Positions 1 through 6,593 of a stretch of 11,049 nucleotides of DNA are shown here, piece by piece. Every line of letters begins with the position of its first letter. The stretch's first letter is position 1. The stretch comes from Chloroflexota bacterium. GTDB taxonomy: Bacteria; Chloroflexota; Ktedonobacteria; Ktedonobacterales; Ktedonobacteraceae. The position numbers were made by a program, and so were the translations under genes. The notes under the pieces were generated by a model, which made no database searches, had not been told where the DNA came from, and was given only the letters and a program-made list of their open reading frames with translations. The stretch is taken from contig VBHI01000337.1 of assembly GCA_005881495.1 (NCBI GenBank), forward strand, positions 1 to 11,049, written 5' to 3'.

Positions 1-307
1 ACACACCTCCGAAGCAGCCATGGAGACTCGCTAATGGAACAGGTATGCTGATCCCGAGTGCAGGTCTTTCCTGGGGAAACCATGCTGCTCATAGCTCCCA
101 TGGATGCAGGTATCACCCATTCCCGGTGTACATGTTGGGATTATCCTGGCGAAATTTGCTGATTATTCTGTGGATGAGCTATTTCCTATATCCTCAATTG
201 GCCCATCTTCCCGAGGCTCGCGAAAACCGTTTCTCAACAGAAGAAAGGGCAAAATTTCAGCAGGGTAATCTCAAAATTTACATCCAGGGACTCTGTCATC
301 ATTACTC

Positions 308-322
308 CTTGTTAGTAGAAGT
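308..322 (+). repeat. Accessory copy of the upstream 15-bp repeat
   Basis: CTTGTTAGTAGAAGT is an inverted copy, 14 of 15 positions identical, of the segment at 381-395 that includes the right arm of the 35-bp palindrome. It is also a direct copy, 10 of 11 positions, of TTAGTGGAAGT at 357-367. Repeats of a recombinase-binding motif in mixed orientation are typical of Tn3-family resolution sites. The assignment remains unproven. Confidence 0.4.
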
Positions 323-356
323 ACCTTTAGCGCTTTATCACTTGCCACATTTCGCA

Positions 357-391
357 TTAGTGGAAGTTTATCATAGATAGACTTCTAATAA
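357..391. repeat. 35-bp near-palindrome, candidate recombinase/resolution core site
   Basis: Two 16-bp arms, TTAGTGGAAGTTTATC (357-372) and GATAGACTTCTAATAA (376-391), are inverted copies matching at 13 of 16 positions, separated by ATA. Further copies of the outer motif lie at 308-322. An inverted pair with an additional accessory copy, about 200 bp upstream of a Tn3-family tnpA, resembles the internal recombination sites used by TnpI-type tyrosine recombinases, or a res site for a serine resolvase. That functional reading is inference. It could instead be a repressor operator for the transposase. Confidence 0.45.
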
Positions 392-401
392 CAAGTATTA
401 G
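385..401. repeat. Small palindrome CTAATA-5-TATTAG
   Basis: The 6-bp arms CTAATA (385-390) and TATTAG (396-401) flank a 5-nt loop. It overlaps the right arm of the 35-bp palindrome and may be part of the same protein-binding array. Confidence 0.3.
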
Positions 402-546
402 TCGCAGGAATTACAACGGATGGCTTTGCGCCGGGGCAAGAGGATCAGGGGGTATGCTGTGCAGGAATAGACACATGTCCTAGCGTTGTGCTCTTCGCTT
501 GCTCTCTACCCACTGCTCCCTTTAGGATGCAATATTGACCCACCTC

Positions 547-568
547 TATGGCCCACGCATGGGCCGTA
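547..568 (+). promoter_or_regulatory. Hairpin in the tnpA leader
   Basis: GGCCCA (550-555) and TGGGCC (560-565) form a perfect stem around a CGCA loop. Three more pairs (547-549 with 566-568, one of them G-T) extend it to 9 bp. It ends 15 bp before the AGGAGG ribosome-binding site of tnpA, too far to mask it directly. No T-run follows, so it is not a standard terminator. It could be an operator or an RNA element limiting transposase expression. Confidence 0.4.
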
Positions 569-583
569 GCATTTTCTGTGGGC

Positions 584-589
584 AGGAGG
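584..589 (+). promoter_or_regulatory. Ribosome-binding site of tnpA
   Basis: A perfect AGGAGG sits 9 nt before the ATG at 599. The in-frame ATG at 548 lies inside the leader hairpin and has no such signal, so 599 is taken as the start. Confidence 0.8.
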
Positions 590-598
590 AACTGGTTC

Positions 599-3500
599 AT
601 GGCATCCATTGAACGAACCGTCTATCCCCGCTTTACGCGTGCTCCTTCGGTCAAAGAGTTACGTGAGATCTATACCCCTACCCCCACCGATGTTGCTTTT
701 GTGGCAACAAAGGCACGCGGACCAGCCCAGAAGTTTGCACTGATGATTTTGCTGAAGGTCTATCAGCGTCTCCATTACTTTCCTGATCCCCAAAGCATTC
801 CGGGAGCGCTGATCAGTCATATCCGCGCGGTCATGAACTTGCCCAACGACTTGGTCCCCGATATTTCCCCAGCGACCCTCTATCGCTATTACGGGGTGCT
901 GCGGGAGCATTTGGAACTCAATAGCCAGGGCAAACATGCTCGACATGTCGCCGCACAGGCCATGCATGCAGCAGCCCAGGTGATGGAGAACCCGGCCGAT
1001 CTGATCAATGCCGCTATCGAAACATTGCTCGTCGCACACTGCGAGCTTCCCGCTTTTAGTACGCTGGACCGCATAGCATGGCGCATTCGTCGTCTCGTGA
1101 ATAGAGGGATCTACCAGCGTGTCTTTGCTCGGATTGCTGAAGCCGAACAGCAGGCATTGTCGCGCCTGCTTGAGCCTGATGAATCGTCTCCGTTCACCAC
1201 CTTCGATCGAATCAAAGATGCCCCCAAATCAGCCTCCCTCACTCATCTGGATGAATGGCTCAATCGCCTCTCTTGGCTTCAGTCTTGGGGAACGACGGAG
1301 CGCTTCGTCGAAGGAGTGCGCTCCTCAAAGATCACGCGTTTGGCACAAGAAGCACGGAGTTTGTACCCGTCTGATCTCCTGGATTTCTCTGCTCCCAGGC
1401 GGTTGACCCTTCTAGCCTGCCTGCTTTCTCAAGCGACCGTCTCAACCAAGGACGAGATCATCCAGATGTTTCTCAAACGCATGAGCAAGCTCACGGAGAA
1501 GGCGAAACAGGAGCTCCTCCGACTGCGCGAAGAGGAACGAGCAATTACCGAGCACCTGATTGAGGTCTTCGCAGATGTGGTGCAAGCCAGTACCGACGCG
1601 CAAGACCCAACCGACCGGGGCATGCACATCCGCGAGGTTCTGGATCGAGAGGGAGGCGAGATGTCGCTTTTAGAACAGTGTGAACAAGTCAGTGCCCATC
1701 ATGGGGATCGGTATCAGCCGTTCCTCAAGAAATTCTACGGGAGCCACCGCAAGGCCCTGTTTCGCGTGATCAAAACGCTGGATTTGCGCTCGACGACGTC
1801 CGATCAAACGCTGGTTGATGCCATGAACTTCATCATGGCCAATGAGCACAATCCCAAGCAATATCTGGAGGCGACGCTTGATCTTTCGTTTACAAACAAG
1901 AAGTGGCAGCGAACCATCCTGGTGCGGCGCAAAGGAAAAAGCTGGTACCGACGTCAACATCTGGAAACGTGTGTGTTTTCCTCCCTGGCCGACGAACTGA
2001 AATCGGGCGACATCTGTGTCATCGGTTCAGAGCAGTTTGCCGACTATCGGGATCAGCTTCTTCCCTGGGAGATGTGCGAACCCAAAGTTGCTGCGTATTG
2101 TCAGCAGTTGAGCCTTCCCGCAACTGCCGAAGGGTTGGTCGAGCATCTGCGCACCTGGTTGACGGAGGTGGCCGCCGAAGTCGATCGAACCAGACCAGCT
2201 AATCAGGAACTCATGATCAATGAGAAGGGGGAACCATCGCTCAAGAGACTCAAGGCCAAAGCGCAGCCCGCCGGACTGCTCGAGTTAGAAGAAGCCTTAC
2301 ACGCCAAGATCCCGGAGCGGCACCTGCTCGATGTGGTCGTCCGTATCGAGCGCCTGACCGGCTTTGGTCGCCATCTCGGTCCTCTTTCTGGCAATGAACC
2401 GAAAGCTGATGATGCCTGGGAACGGCAAATACTCGCGATTTTCGCGTACGGGACGAACTTAGGTCCGCACCAGATGGCAAGGCACCTGCGAGGCACGCTC
2501 AATGCCGATCAGATTGCGCATATCAATCGGCGTCATATCACCGCGGAAAAGCTCGATGCAGCCCTGCGTGATGTGAAGAATTGCTTCAATCGATACACGC
2601 TCCCTCACTATTGGGGCGACGAGAAACGGGCGGCCTCTGATGGAACACAATATGAGCTGGCGGAGGAGAATTTACTCGCGGAGAAGCACATTCGGTATGG
2701 CGGTTTTGGAGGCATCGCCTATCATCATGTGAGCGACATGTATATCCTGCTGTTCAGCCACTTTATTGGATGTGGTGTGCATGAGGCAATATACCTGCTC
2801 GATGGCCTGATACGCAATCGCTCGGACATCAAACCCTCCGTGATTCATGCAGATACTCATGGGCAAAACTTACCCGTATTTGGACTGTCGTTCTTATTGG
2901 GGATTGAGCTGATGCCACGCATCCGCAACTGGAAGGACCTCAGGTTCTATCGCCCCTCCAAAGAGGTCGTCTACGAGCATATCGATTCCCTCTTTCACGA
3001 CAACGTCATTGACTGGAACCTGATTGAGACCCACTGGCAAGACTTGCTCCAAGTGGTCATCTCGATCCAGGAAGGGCGCGTGTTGCCATCGATGCTCTTG
3101 CGCAAGTTGGGCACCTCTAGCCGGAAAAACCGTCTCTACCAGGCATTTTACGCGCTGGGGTGTGTGGTGCGCACGGTCTTTTTGCTGACGATGATTTCCG
3201 ATGTGAAACTGCGTGAAGTGATTCACCGCGCAACCAATAAAATGGAACAATACAACGCCCTTGAGGATTGGGTACGATTTGCGAGAGGAGGGGTCATGTA
3301 TGAGCATGCATTTGACGAACAGGAGAAACAGGTCAAATACACAGGCCTATTAACCAACTGCGTCATTTTAGACAACACGGTTGAGATCAGTGCTGCACTC
3401 AATGCACTTGCTCAAGAAGGATACCTCCTTTCCATTGATGAAGTCGCGGCACTCTCACCGTATCAGACCAGACACATTAAGCGCTTTGGCAACTATGAGA

Positions 3501-3601
3501 TCGATTTTGAAGCCGTTCCCACGCTCAATGCAGACGATCTGACCTTCACCCTTGAGCCACCTTCAGACCCTTCGGCCATTGAGACCGTTCAAGGGGACTG
3601 A
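599..3601 (+). CDS. tnpA: Tn3-family transposase TnpA
   Basis: This 1000-aa protein would catalyse replicative (cointegrate-forming) transposition by cutting and joining the ends of a Tn3-family element. The N-terminal part (about residues 1-165, starting MASIERTVYPRF) resembles the DUF4158 DNA-binding region of the family. The C-terminal half carries the DDE/RNase-H-like domain, with candidate catalytic residues D681 (AASDGTQ), D752 (HADTHGQN) and E883 (NKMEQYNAL), at nearly the same positions as in Tn3 TnpA. Length matches the family's usual 950-1000 aa, with no frameshift or stop, so it is probably functional. The ATG at 599 is preferred over 548 because of the AGGAGG before it. No tnpR or tnpI lies beside it, and no terminal inverted repeats could be matched within the window. 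Other element genes, if any, would lie to the left. Confidence 0.95.
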   Translation: MASIERTVYPRFTRAPSVKELREIYTPTPTDVAFVATKARGPAQKFALMILLKVYQRLHYFPDPQSIPGALISHIRAVMNLPNDLVPDISPATLYRYYGVLREHLELNSQGKHARHVAAQAMHAAAQVMENPADLINAAIETLLVAHCELPAFSTLDRIAWRIRRLVNRGIYQRVFARIAEAEQQALSRLLEPDESSPFTTFDRIKDAPKSASLTHLDEWLNRLSWLQSWGTTERFVEGVRSSKITRLAQEARSLYPSDLLDFSAPRRLTLLACLLSQATVSTKDEIIQMFLKRMSKLTEKAKQELLRLREEERAITEHLIEVFADVVQASTDAQDPTDRGMHIREVLDREGGEMSLLEQCEQVSAHHGDRYQPFLKKFYGSHRKALFRVIKTLDLRSTTSDQTLVDAMNFIMANEHNPKQYLEATLDLSFTNKKWQRTILVRRKGKSWYRRQHLETCVFSSLADELKSGDICVIGSEQFADYRDQLLPWEMCEPKVAAYCQQLSLPATAEGLVEHLRTWLTEVAAEVDRTRPANQELMINEKGEPSLKRLKAKAQPAGLLELEEALHAKIPERHLLDVVVRIERLTGFGRHLGPLSGNEPKADDAWERQILAIFAYGTNLGPHQMARHLRGTLNADQIAHINRRHITAEKLDAALRDVKNCFNRYTLPHYWGDEKRAASDGTQYELAEENLLAEKHIRYGGFGGIAYHHVSDMYILLFSHFIGCGVHEAIYLLDGLIRNRSDIKPSVIHADTHGQNLPVFGLSFLLGIELMPRIRNWKDLRFYRPSKEVVYEHIDSLFHDNVIDWNLIETHWQDLLQVVISIQEGRVLPSMLLRKLGTSSRKNRLYQAFYALGCVVRTVFLLTMISDVKLREVIHRATNKMEQYNALEDWVRFARGGVMYEHAFDEQEKQVKYTGLLTNCVILDNTVEISAALNALAQEGYLLSIDEVAALSPYQTRHIKRFGNYEIDFEAVPTLNADDLTFTLEPPSDPSAIETVQGD

Positions 3602-3625
3602 ATACCAGACAGGAAACCACGTCTC

Positions 3626-3675
3626 TCGGGAAAACTCCTGCCAGATCCTCCCTGGCAGGGGTCCCTTTCTCCCGA
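3626..3675. repeat. 50-nt interrupted hairpin after tnpA
   Basis: The outer arms TCGGGA (3626-3631) and TCCCGA (3670-3675) plus AAA/TTT enclose an inner 10-bp stem (3635-3644 with 3652-3661, one G-T pair) with a 7-nt loop. It begins 25 nt after the tnpA stop. No T-run follows, so it is not a classic intrinsic terminator, though it may still stop or stabilise the tnpA transcript. Its position is where the right end of a Tn3-family element would be expected, but it does not show the usual terminal-repeat pattern. Confidence 0.45.
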
Positions 3676-3746
3676 AGATATAACAAATTGCTCTGTGAGT
3701 GGTTTTTACAGTGATCCTAGTCCTCCCTCTTTTCAACACACAATTA

Positions 3747-3775
3747 TTGACGCTGCTACATATTTCTGCGATAAT
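3747..3775 (+). promoter_or_regulatory. Sigma-70-type promoter for the 90-aa gene
   Basis: TTGACG (3747-3752), exactly 17 bp, then GATAAT (3770-3775): five of six consensus matches in each hexamer. Transcription would start near 3782, giving a leader of about 40 nt before the ATG at 3821. This supports 3821 as the start, because the longer open frame from 3695 would begin upstream of the promoter. Confidence 0.65.
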
Positions 3776-3820
3776 TCCTTTTGTGAAGTATTGGTTTTGC
3801 GACACATAAGAGGCCGGACT

Positions 3821-4093
3821 ATGCAAGATACGCCAACACAAAGTGATATGGAACGTGACTATTATGCTGGATACGCACGTGTAATGTGGTTCGCTGAAAT
3901 GGCTCGCAGGCGCGGCTGGCGCCTGAGCGATCGGCAACTTGTCCACGAGATCAGACATCGGGAGCGAGCAGCCCAAATTCGTGAGCGCAGCTCCTTGCCC
4001 ATAATCGGCCCGGAAGTACGATCAGCTGCCTGGAATCGCGGCCAGGCCGATGCACTGCGAGAAATTCTCCGCTTACAGAGTGAGCAAACCTGA
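3821..4093 (+). CDS. Hypothetical protein, 90 aa
   Basis: I do not recognise the family. The protein is small, soluble and charged. An acidic, aromatic N-terminal stretch (MERDYYAGYARVMWF, residues 10-24) leads into an Arg-rich, probably helical segment (residues 29-58), and the last third again looks helical. No signal peptide, membrane segment or Cys pair is seen. Start choice: AAGAGG at 3808-3813 lies 7 nt before the ATG at 3821, and the promoter at 3747-3775 lies just upstream; an in-frame GTG at 3695 has neither. A perfect 7-bp hairpin, CAGGCGC (3907-3913) with GCGCCTG (3919-3925), lies inside the coding sequence. It sits between the transposase and nth, and could belong to either the host or the inserted element. 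The Arg-rich helices would allow nucleic-acid binding, but this is only a guess. Confidence 0.6.
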   Translation: MQDTPTQSDMERDYYAGYARVMWFAEMARRRGWRLSDRQLVHEIRHRERAAQIRERSSLPIIGPEVRSAAWNRGQADALREILRLQSEQT

Positions 4094-4115
4094 GTAAGCA
4101 CGAGTGAGCGTGAGC
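4078..4115 (+). repeat. Short direct repeats GAGTRAGC around the stop of the 90-aa gene
   Basis: GAGTGAGC (4078-4085), GAGTAAGC (4092-4099) and GAGTGAGC (4102-4109), followed by GTGAGC (4110-4115), span the stop codon of the 90-aa gene and end about 50 bp before the nth -10 box. GCTTAC (4071-4076) and GTAAGC (4094-4099) can also pair. It could be a binding site or simple low-complexity sequence. Confidence 0.4.
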
Positions 4116-4162
4116 AGAGCTAGAAAAAAGTAGTACTGGGTACTGGCCGGAGATGTTTGCAG

Positions 4163-4171
4163 TGGTATAAT
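4163..4171 (+). promoter_or_regulatory. Extended -10 promoter of nth
   Basis: TGG followed by a perfect TATAAT (4166-4171) makes an extended -10 element. No good -35 is seen at the matching distance, which such promoters tolerate. The transcript would begin near 4178, about 27 nt before the nth ATG. Confidence 0.6.
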
Positions 4172-4204
4172 GAGGCGGAAAAACTAAAAGGAAGATCGTA
4201 AAGT

Positions 4205-4885
4205 ATGGAACGTACATCAATCTCCACCTACAGTGGTCCCGAGCCAGGCTCACCTGAACAGATTGAGGCTATCATAGCCGAACTCCGCCGCCTTTACCCG
4301 GATGCCAAATGTTCGCTGGACTTCTCTACCCCTCTCCAATTGCTCATCGCCACGCAGCTCGCAGCTCAGTGTACCGACGAGCGTGTCAACGTGGTAACAA
4401 AAGACCTTTTTCGCAAATATCGCAGCGTTGAAGATTTCGCAACGGTCAGCCAGGAAGAACTCGAACAGGATATTAAGTCCACCGGTTTCTATCGCAACAA
4501 GGCCAAAAACATTCGCGCAGCTTGCCAACGCATCATTACTGATTTCGGCGGTGAGGTTCCTCATACAATGAAAGACTTGCTCAGTCTTCCAGGAGTTGCC
4601 AGGAAGACCGCTAATGTAGTGTTGGGCAACGCTTTTGGCATCGTGGAAGGGTATATCGTCGATACGCATAATATGCGTCTCTCTCGCCGTTTTGGCTGGA
4701 CGACAAGTGAAGACCCGGTCAAAATTGAGCAGGCGTTGATGCGCATTATCCCTCAGAAGGATTGGCTAGACCTTTCGCATTTTCTCATCTATCATGGACG
4801 TGCCGTTTGTGCTGCTCGTAAGCCCCTGTGCGAGCAGTGTACGTTGGCAAAATTATGCCCATCTGCCTTCGTTGCTCAGAAATAG
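4205..4885 (+). CDS. nth: Endonuclease III (DNA glycosylase / AP lyase)
   Basis: This 226-aa protein removes oxidised pyrimidines from DNA and cleaves the resulting abasic site, as part of base excision repair. The helix-hairpin-helix motif LPGVARKTANVVL (residues 128-140) contains the predicted catalytic Lys134, and VDTHNMRLSRRFG holds the predicted catalytic Asp153. Four C-terminal cysteines follow the family spacing for the 4Fe-4S cluster: C202-x6-C209-x2-C212-x5-C218. Length is normal (E. coli Nth is 211 aa). AAGGAAG at 4188-4194 lies upstream of the ATG, and an extended -10 promoter precedes it, so it appears to be transcribed alone. It converges on the lipid kinase gene with a 38-bp gap in which no clear terminator hairpin is seen. 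It ends normally at TAG, which shows that amber serves as an ordinary stop in this genome. Confidence 0.97.
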   Translation: MERTSISTYSGPEPGSPEQIEAIIAELRRLYPDAKCSLDFSTPLQLLIATQLAAQCTDERVNVVTKDLFRKYRSVEDFATVSQEELEQDIKSTGFYRNKAKNIRAACQRIITDFGGEVPHTMKDLLSLPGVARKTANVVLGNAFGIVEGYIVDTHNMRLSRRFGWTTSEDPVKIEQALMRIIPQKDWLDLSHFLIYHGRAVCAARKPLCEQCTLAKLCPSAFVAQK

Positions 4886-4923
4886 GCCTTATTCCTTCTA
4901 AAGTAGTTCAGCAAACCATGCGC

Positions 4924-5844
4924 TCACGTACGCACCAATAACGCGCCCGGTAGAATTTTTGCATCATAGCTCGTAGCGTTCCCCGTCTCACCATCCATCT
5001 GGATGTTGACAGGTTCCCGACTTTCAATATGCACTGACCTTGTACGAAAAAAAGTTACCTCTGGCAGCCCACTATGTGCTCCCTTTTGCACAACAGGCAA
5101 TAACTTTAGAGCACGTAGAAGGGGTGTATAGCTAATAGTGCAGACATCAAAAAACCCGTCCTGGTAGTCAGCAGTTGGATTGATACGAAAGCCTGCACCA
5201 TAGGTTGGCCCGTTGGTCACTGCCATCAAAACATAGTGCATGAACTCCGACTCAATAGGTTCTGTACCGGCATCCAAAGTTAGCCTTAGCCACGGACAGC
5301 GATGATATCCAAAAAGGAGTTGCTTGAGAGTTGCACTATAGTAAAGCCGGGAGCCGCTCATAAATGGTATTTTCTTCATTTTACCGGCTGCTACAGCGAT
5401 ATCTGCGTCGAGACCCACGCTAAACGAGTTCACAAAATATTTCCCATTGACTATACCGGCATCTGACTCCACAAGCTGCCCTGTAAAAGCGCGTTCAATT
5501 GCGGCGACGGGGTCCTGCGGCAGTTTGAGCGTATTCCAGGCATAATCGTTCCCGGAACCAGCGGCGACGATACCCAGCGGAACCCGTCTGCCCGCACAGA
5601 GTATGCCATTGACAACCTCATAAACAGAGCCATCACCACCTACGATTATCACAGGACGACCCTCTTTAGCGGCATACATTGCCCGTTCCTGCGCTTCCCC
5701 CTGCCTCGTTGTCTCAACATACTCCGCCTGTGGTTCCTTATCTAAGCGACGACGGAGTAATGCACGATATTGTTCCATTTTGCCACGATTGGCAGCAGGA
5801 TTGAGGATCACGATTGGATTACCAGAGGATGGTGAATCTTCCAT
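4924..5844 (-). CDS. Diacylglycerol kinase-like lipid kinase (YegS/DgkB family)
   Basis: This 306-aa protein belongs to the DAGK catalytic-domain family, whose members phosphorylate diacylglycerol, phosphatidylglycerol or sphingoid lipids using ATP at the membrane face. Visible motifs are an N-terminal ILNPAANRGK, the nucleotide-binding GGDGSVYEVVNG (residues 69-80; the family form is GGDGT), AAGSGNDYAW (residues 94-103; family form GTGNDFA), DGFFDVC (229-235), and QMDGE (282-286). Length is typical. There is no signal peptide or membrane segment, consistent with a peripheral cytoplasmic enzyme. Start choice: an upstream ATG at 5850 is only 1 nt from the AAGGAG box (5857-5852), whereas the ATG at 5844 has an ideal 7-nt spacing. 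The lipid substrate cannot be told from sequence. It follows the carboxylase/acyltransferase genes on the same strand but has its own candidate promoter. Confidence 0.92.
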   Translation of the reverse strand: MEDSPSSGNPIVILNPAANRGKMEQYRALLRRRLDKEPQAEYVETTRQGEAQERAMYAAKEGRPVIIVGGDGSVYEVVNGILCAGRRVPLGIVAAGSGNDYAWNTLKLPQDPVAAIERAFTGQLVESDAGIVNGKYFVNSFSVGLDADIAVAAGKMKKIPFMSGSRLYYSATLKQLLFGYHRCPWLRLTLDAGTEPIESEFMHYVLMAVTNGPTYGAGFRINPTADYQDGFFDVCTISYTPLLRALKLLPVVQKGAHSGLPEVTFFRTRSVHIESREPVNIQMDGETGNATSYDAKILPGALLVRT

Positions 5845-5851
5845 AGCCATG

Positions 5852-5857
5852 CTCCTT
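5852..5857 (-). promoter_or_regulatory. Ribosome-binding site deciding the lipid kinase start
   Basis: AAGGAG on the minus strand. Distance to the ATG at 5850 is 1 nt, too short for initiation; to the in-frame ATG at 5844 it is 7 nt. The second ATG is therefore the likely start. Confidence 0.7.
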
Positions 5858-5883
5858 CGCAGGGAGTTAATGAATTATAGCTG

Positions 5884-5912
5884 ATTGTATCACGTTCGGA
5901 TAATCACTACAA
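5884..5912 (-). promoter_or_regulatory. Candidate promoter of the lipid kinase gene
   Basis: On the minus strand: TTGTAG (5912-5907), 17 bp, then TACAAT (5889-5884) preceded by TGA, giving an extended -10. A perfect TATAAT follows at 5879-5874 and may be a second overlapping -10. It lies 30-60 bp before the gene, so the kinase could be expressed apart from the upstream operon. Confidence 0.5.
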
Positions 5913-5989
5913 TTGGTAGCGACGAAATTGCAGAATTGAACATGATTTTTAGGCCCAGAGTCACGTAAGCTACTCGGAACCAAACTCGA

Positions 5990-6589
5990 TCATTTACCCA
6001 TTTCTATCAGGCAATCCTGGCCACATGCCTCACACCACCCCACTAGTTTATCCTCCAACGTACGAATATTCGTCAGTCGCCCGGCACAACGGCAGACATA
6101 GCCATGCTGGCGCGCAGGATTGCCAAAAACAAGCGCATGTGGTGGAACATCTCCTGTTACCACCGACCCGGCGCCCACGAGGGCAAATGTCCCAATAGTG
6201 ATACCACAGAGGATGACCGCCCCGGCGCCAATAGACGCTCCATACTTTACCAATGTTGGCGTAATCTCCCAGTCATCGGCGCTTTTCAGCTTGCCAGTGG
6301 GCGTTATTGCGCGAGGGGCACGGTCGTTGGTAAAACAGACATGCGGCCCGATGAAAACTCCATCCTCCAACGTGACGCCTTCAAAGATAGAGACATGATT
6401 TTGAATCTTTACACGTGAACCGATATGAACATGTGTATCGATATAGACACCCTTGCCGATATTACATGTCTCGCCGATATGGGCAAACTCTCGAATATGA
6501 GCCTGGCGCCAGATACGTGTACCCGCTCCAATGTGAGCTTCAGGGGATACTTCAGCGGTTGGATGAACATAAAAAGATGCTTGTGTCAC
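5990..6589 (-). CDS. Left-handed beta-helix acyltransferase (WbpD/WlbB-like)
   Basis: The 199-aa protein is built of hexapeptide repeats (about residues 8-155), the fold of trimeric CoA-dependent sugar N-acyltransferases. [19 protein letters not shown] at the start, FTNDRAPRA (residues 86-94) and [18 protein letters not shown] (143-160) closely resemble WbpD/WlbB/FdtC-type enzymes, which N-acetylate 3-amino sugars on UDP or dTDP for surface polysaccharides. The C-terminal tail carries five cysteines (C166, C168, C186, C189, C193) that could form a small zinc-binding knob. The start is GTG at 6589, only 4 nt after the carboxylase alpha stop, so translational coupling is likely; the box before it is weak. 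Its position in a carboxylase operon, with no sugar-nucleotide genes nearby, is unusual, and its substrate may differ from that of the named relatives. Confidence 0.88.
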   Translation of the reverse strand: MTQASFYVHPTAEVSPEAHIGAGTRIWRQAHIREFAHIGETCNIGKGVYIDTHVHIGSRVKIQNHVSIFEGVTLEDGVFIGPHVCFTNDRAPRAITPTGKLKSADDWEITPTLVKYGASIGAGAVILCGITIGTFALVGAGSVVTGDVPPHALVFGNPARQHGYVCRCAGRLTNIRTLEDKLVGWCEACGQDCLIEMGK

Positions 6590-6593
6590 TGTA

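Larger units (their letters stand above)
1..598. other. Non-coding region upstream of the Tn3 transposase gene
   Basis: No convincing gene is seen here. The only long open frame (45-380, plus strand, 111 codons) has no ribosome-binding site, no recognisable motif, and overlaps the repeat cluster at 308-401. The region holds degenerate tandem-like repeats (about 34-175), two CAAAATTT octamers (250-257 and 272-279), an inverted and direct repeat cluster (308-401), and a hairpin (547-568). In Tn3-family elements the space before tnpA usually holds a resolution site and tnpA control signals, which fits this content. No recombinase gene is present. A weak promoter-like pair (TTGCTC 499-504, 18 bp, TAGGAT 523-528) could serve tnpA, but I do not trust it enough to list it separately. 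Confidence 0.6.

Noticed and set aside
45..380. 111-codon open frame on the plus strand at the left edge
   Set aside because: No ribosome-binding site, odd composition, no recognisable motif, and it runs through the repeat cluster near 308-391.
440..446. GAGGATC, inverted at 3644-3650, as possible transposon ends
   Set aside because: Only 7 bp match and the flanking bases do not align; chance is sufficient.
2894..3307. 137-codon minus-strand frame inside the transposase gene
   Set aside because: It is antisense to the conserved catalytic domain of tnpA and has no features of its own; it is a shadow of the real gene.
3563..3976. 137-codon minus-strand frame spanning the tnpA end and the 90-aa gene
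   Set aside because: It crosses the hairpin and the promoter, overlaps a better-supported plus-strand gene, and resembles no protein family I know.
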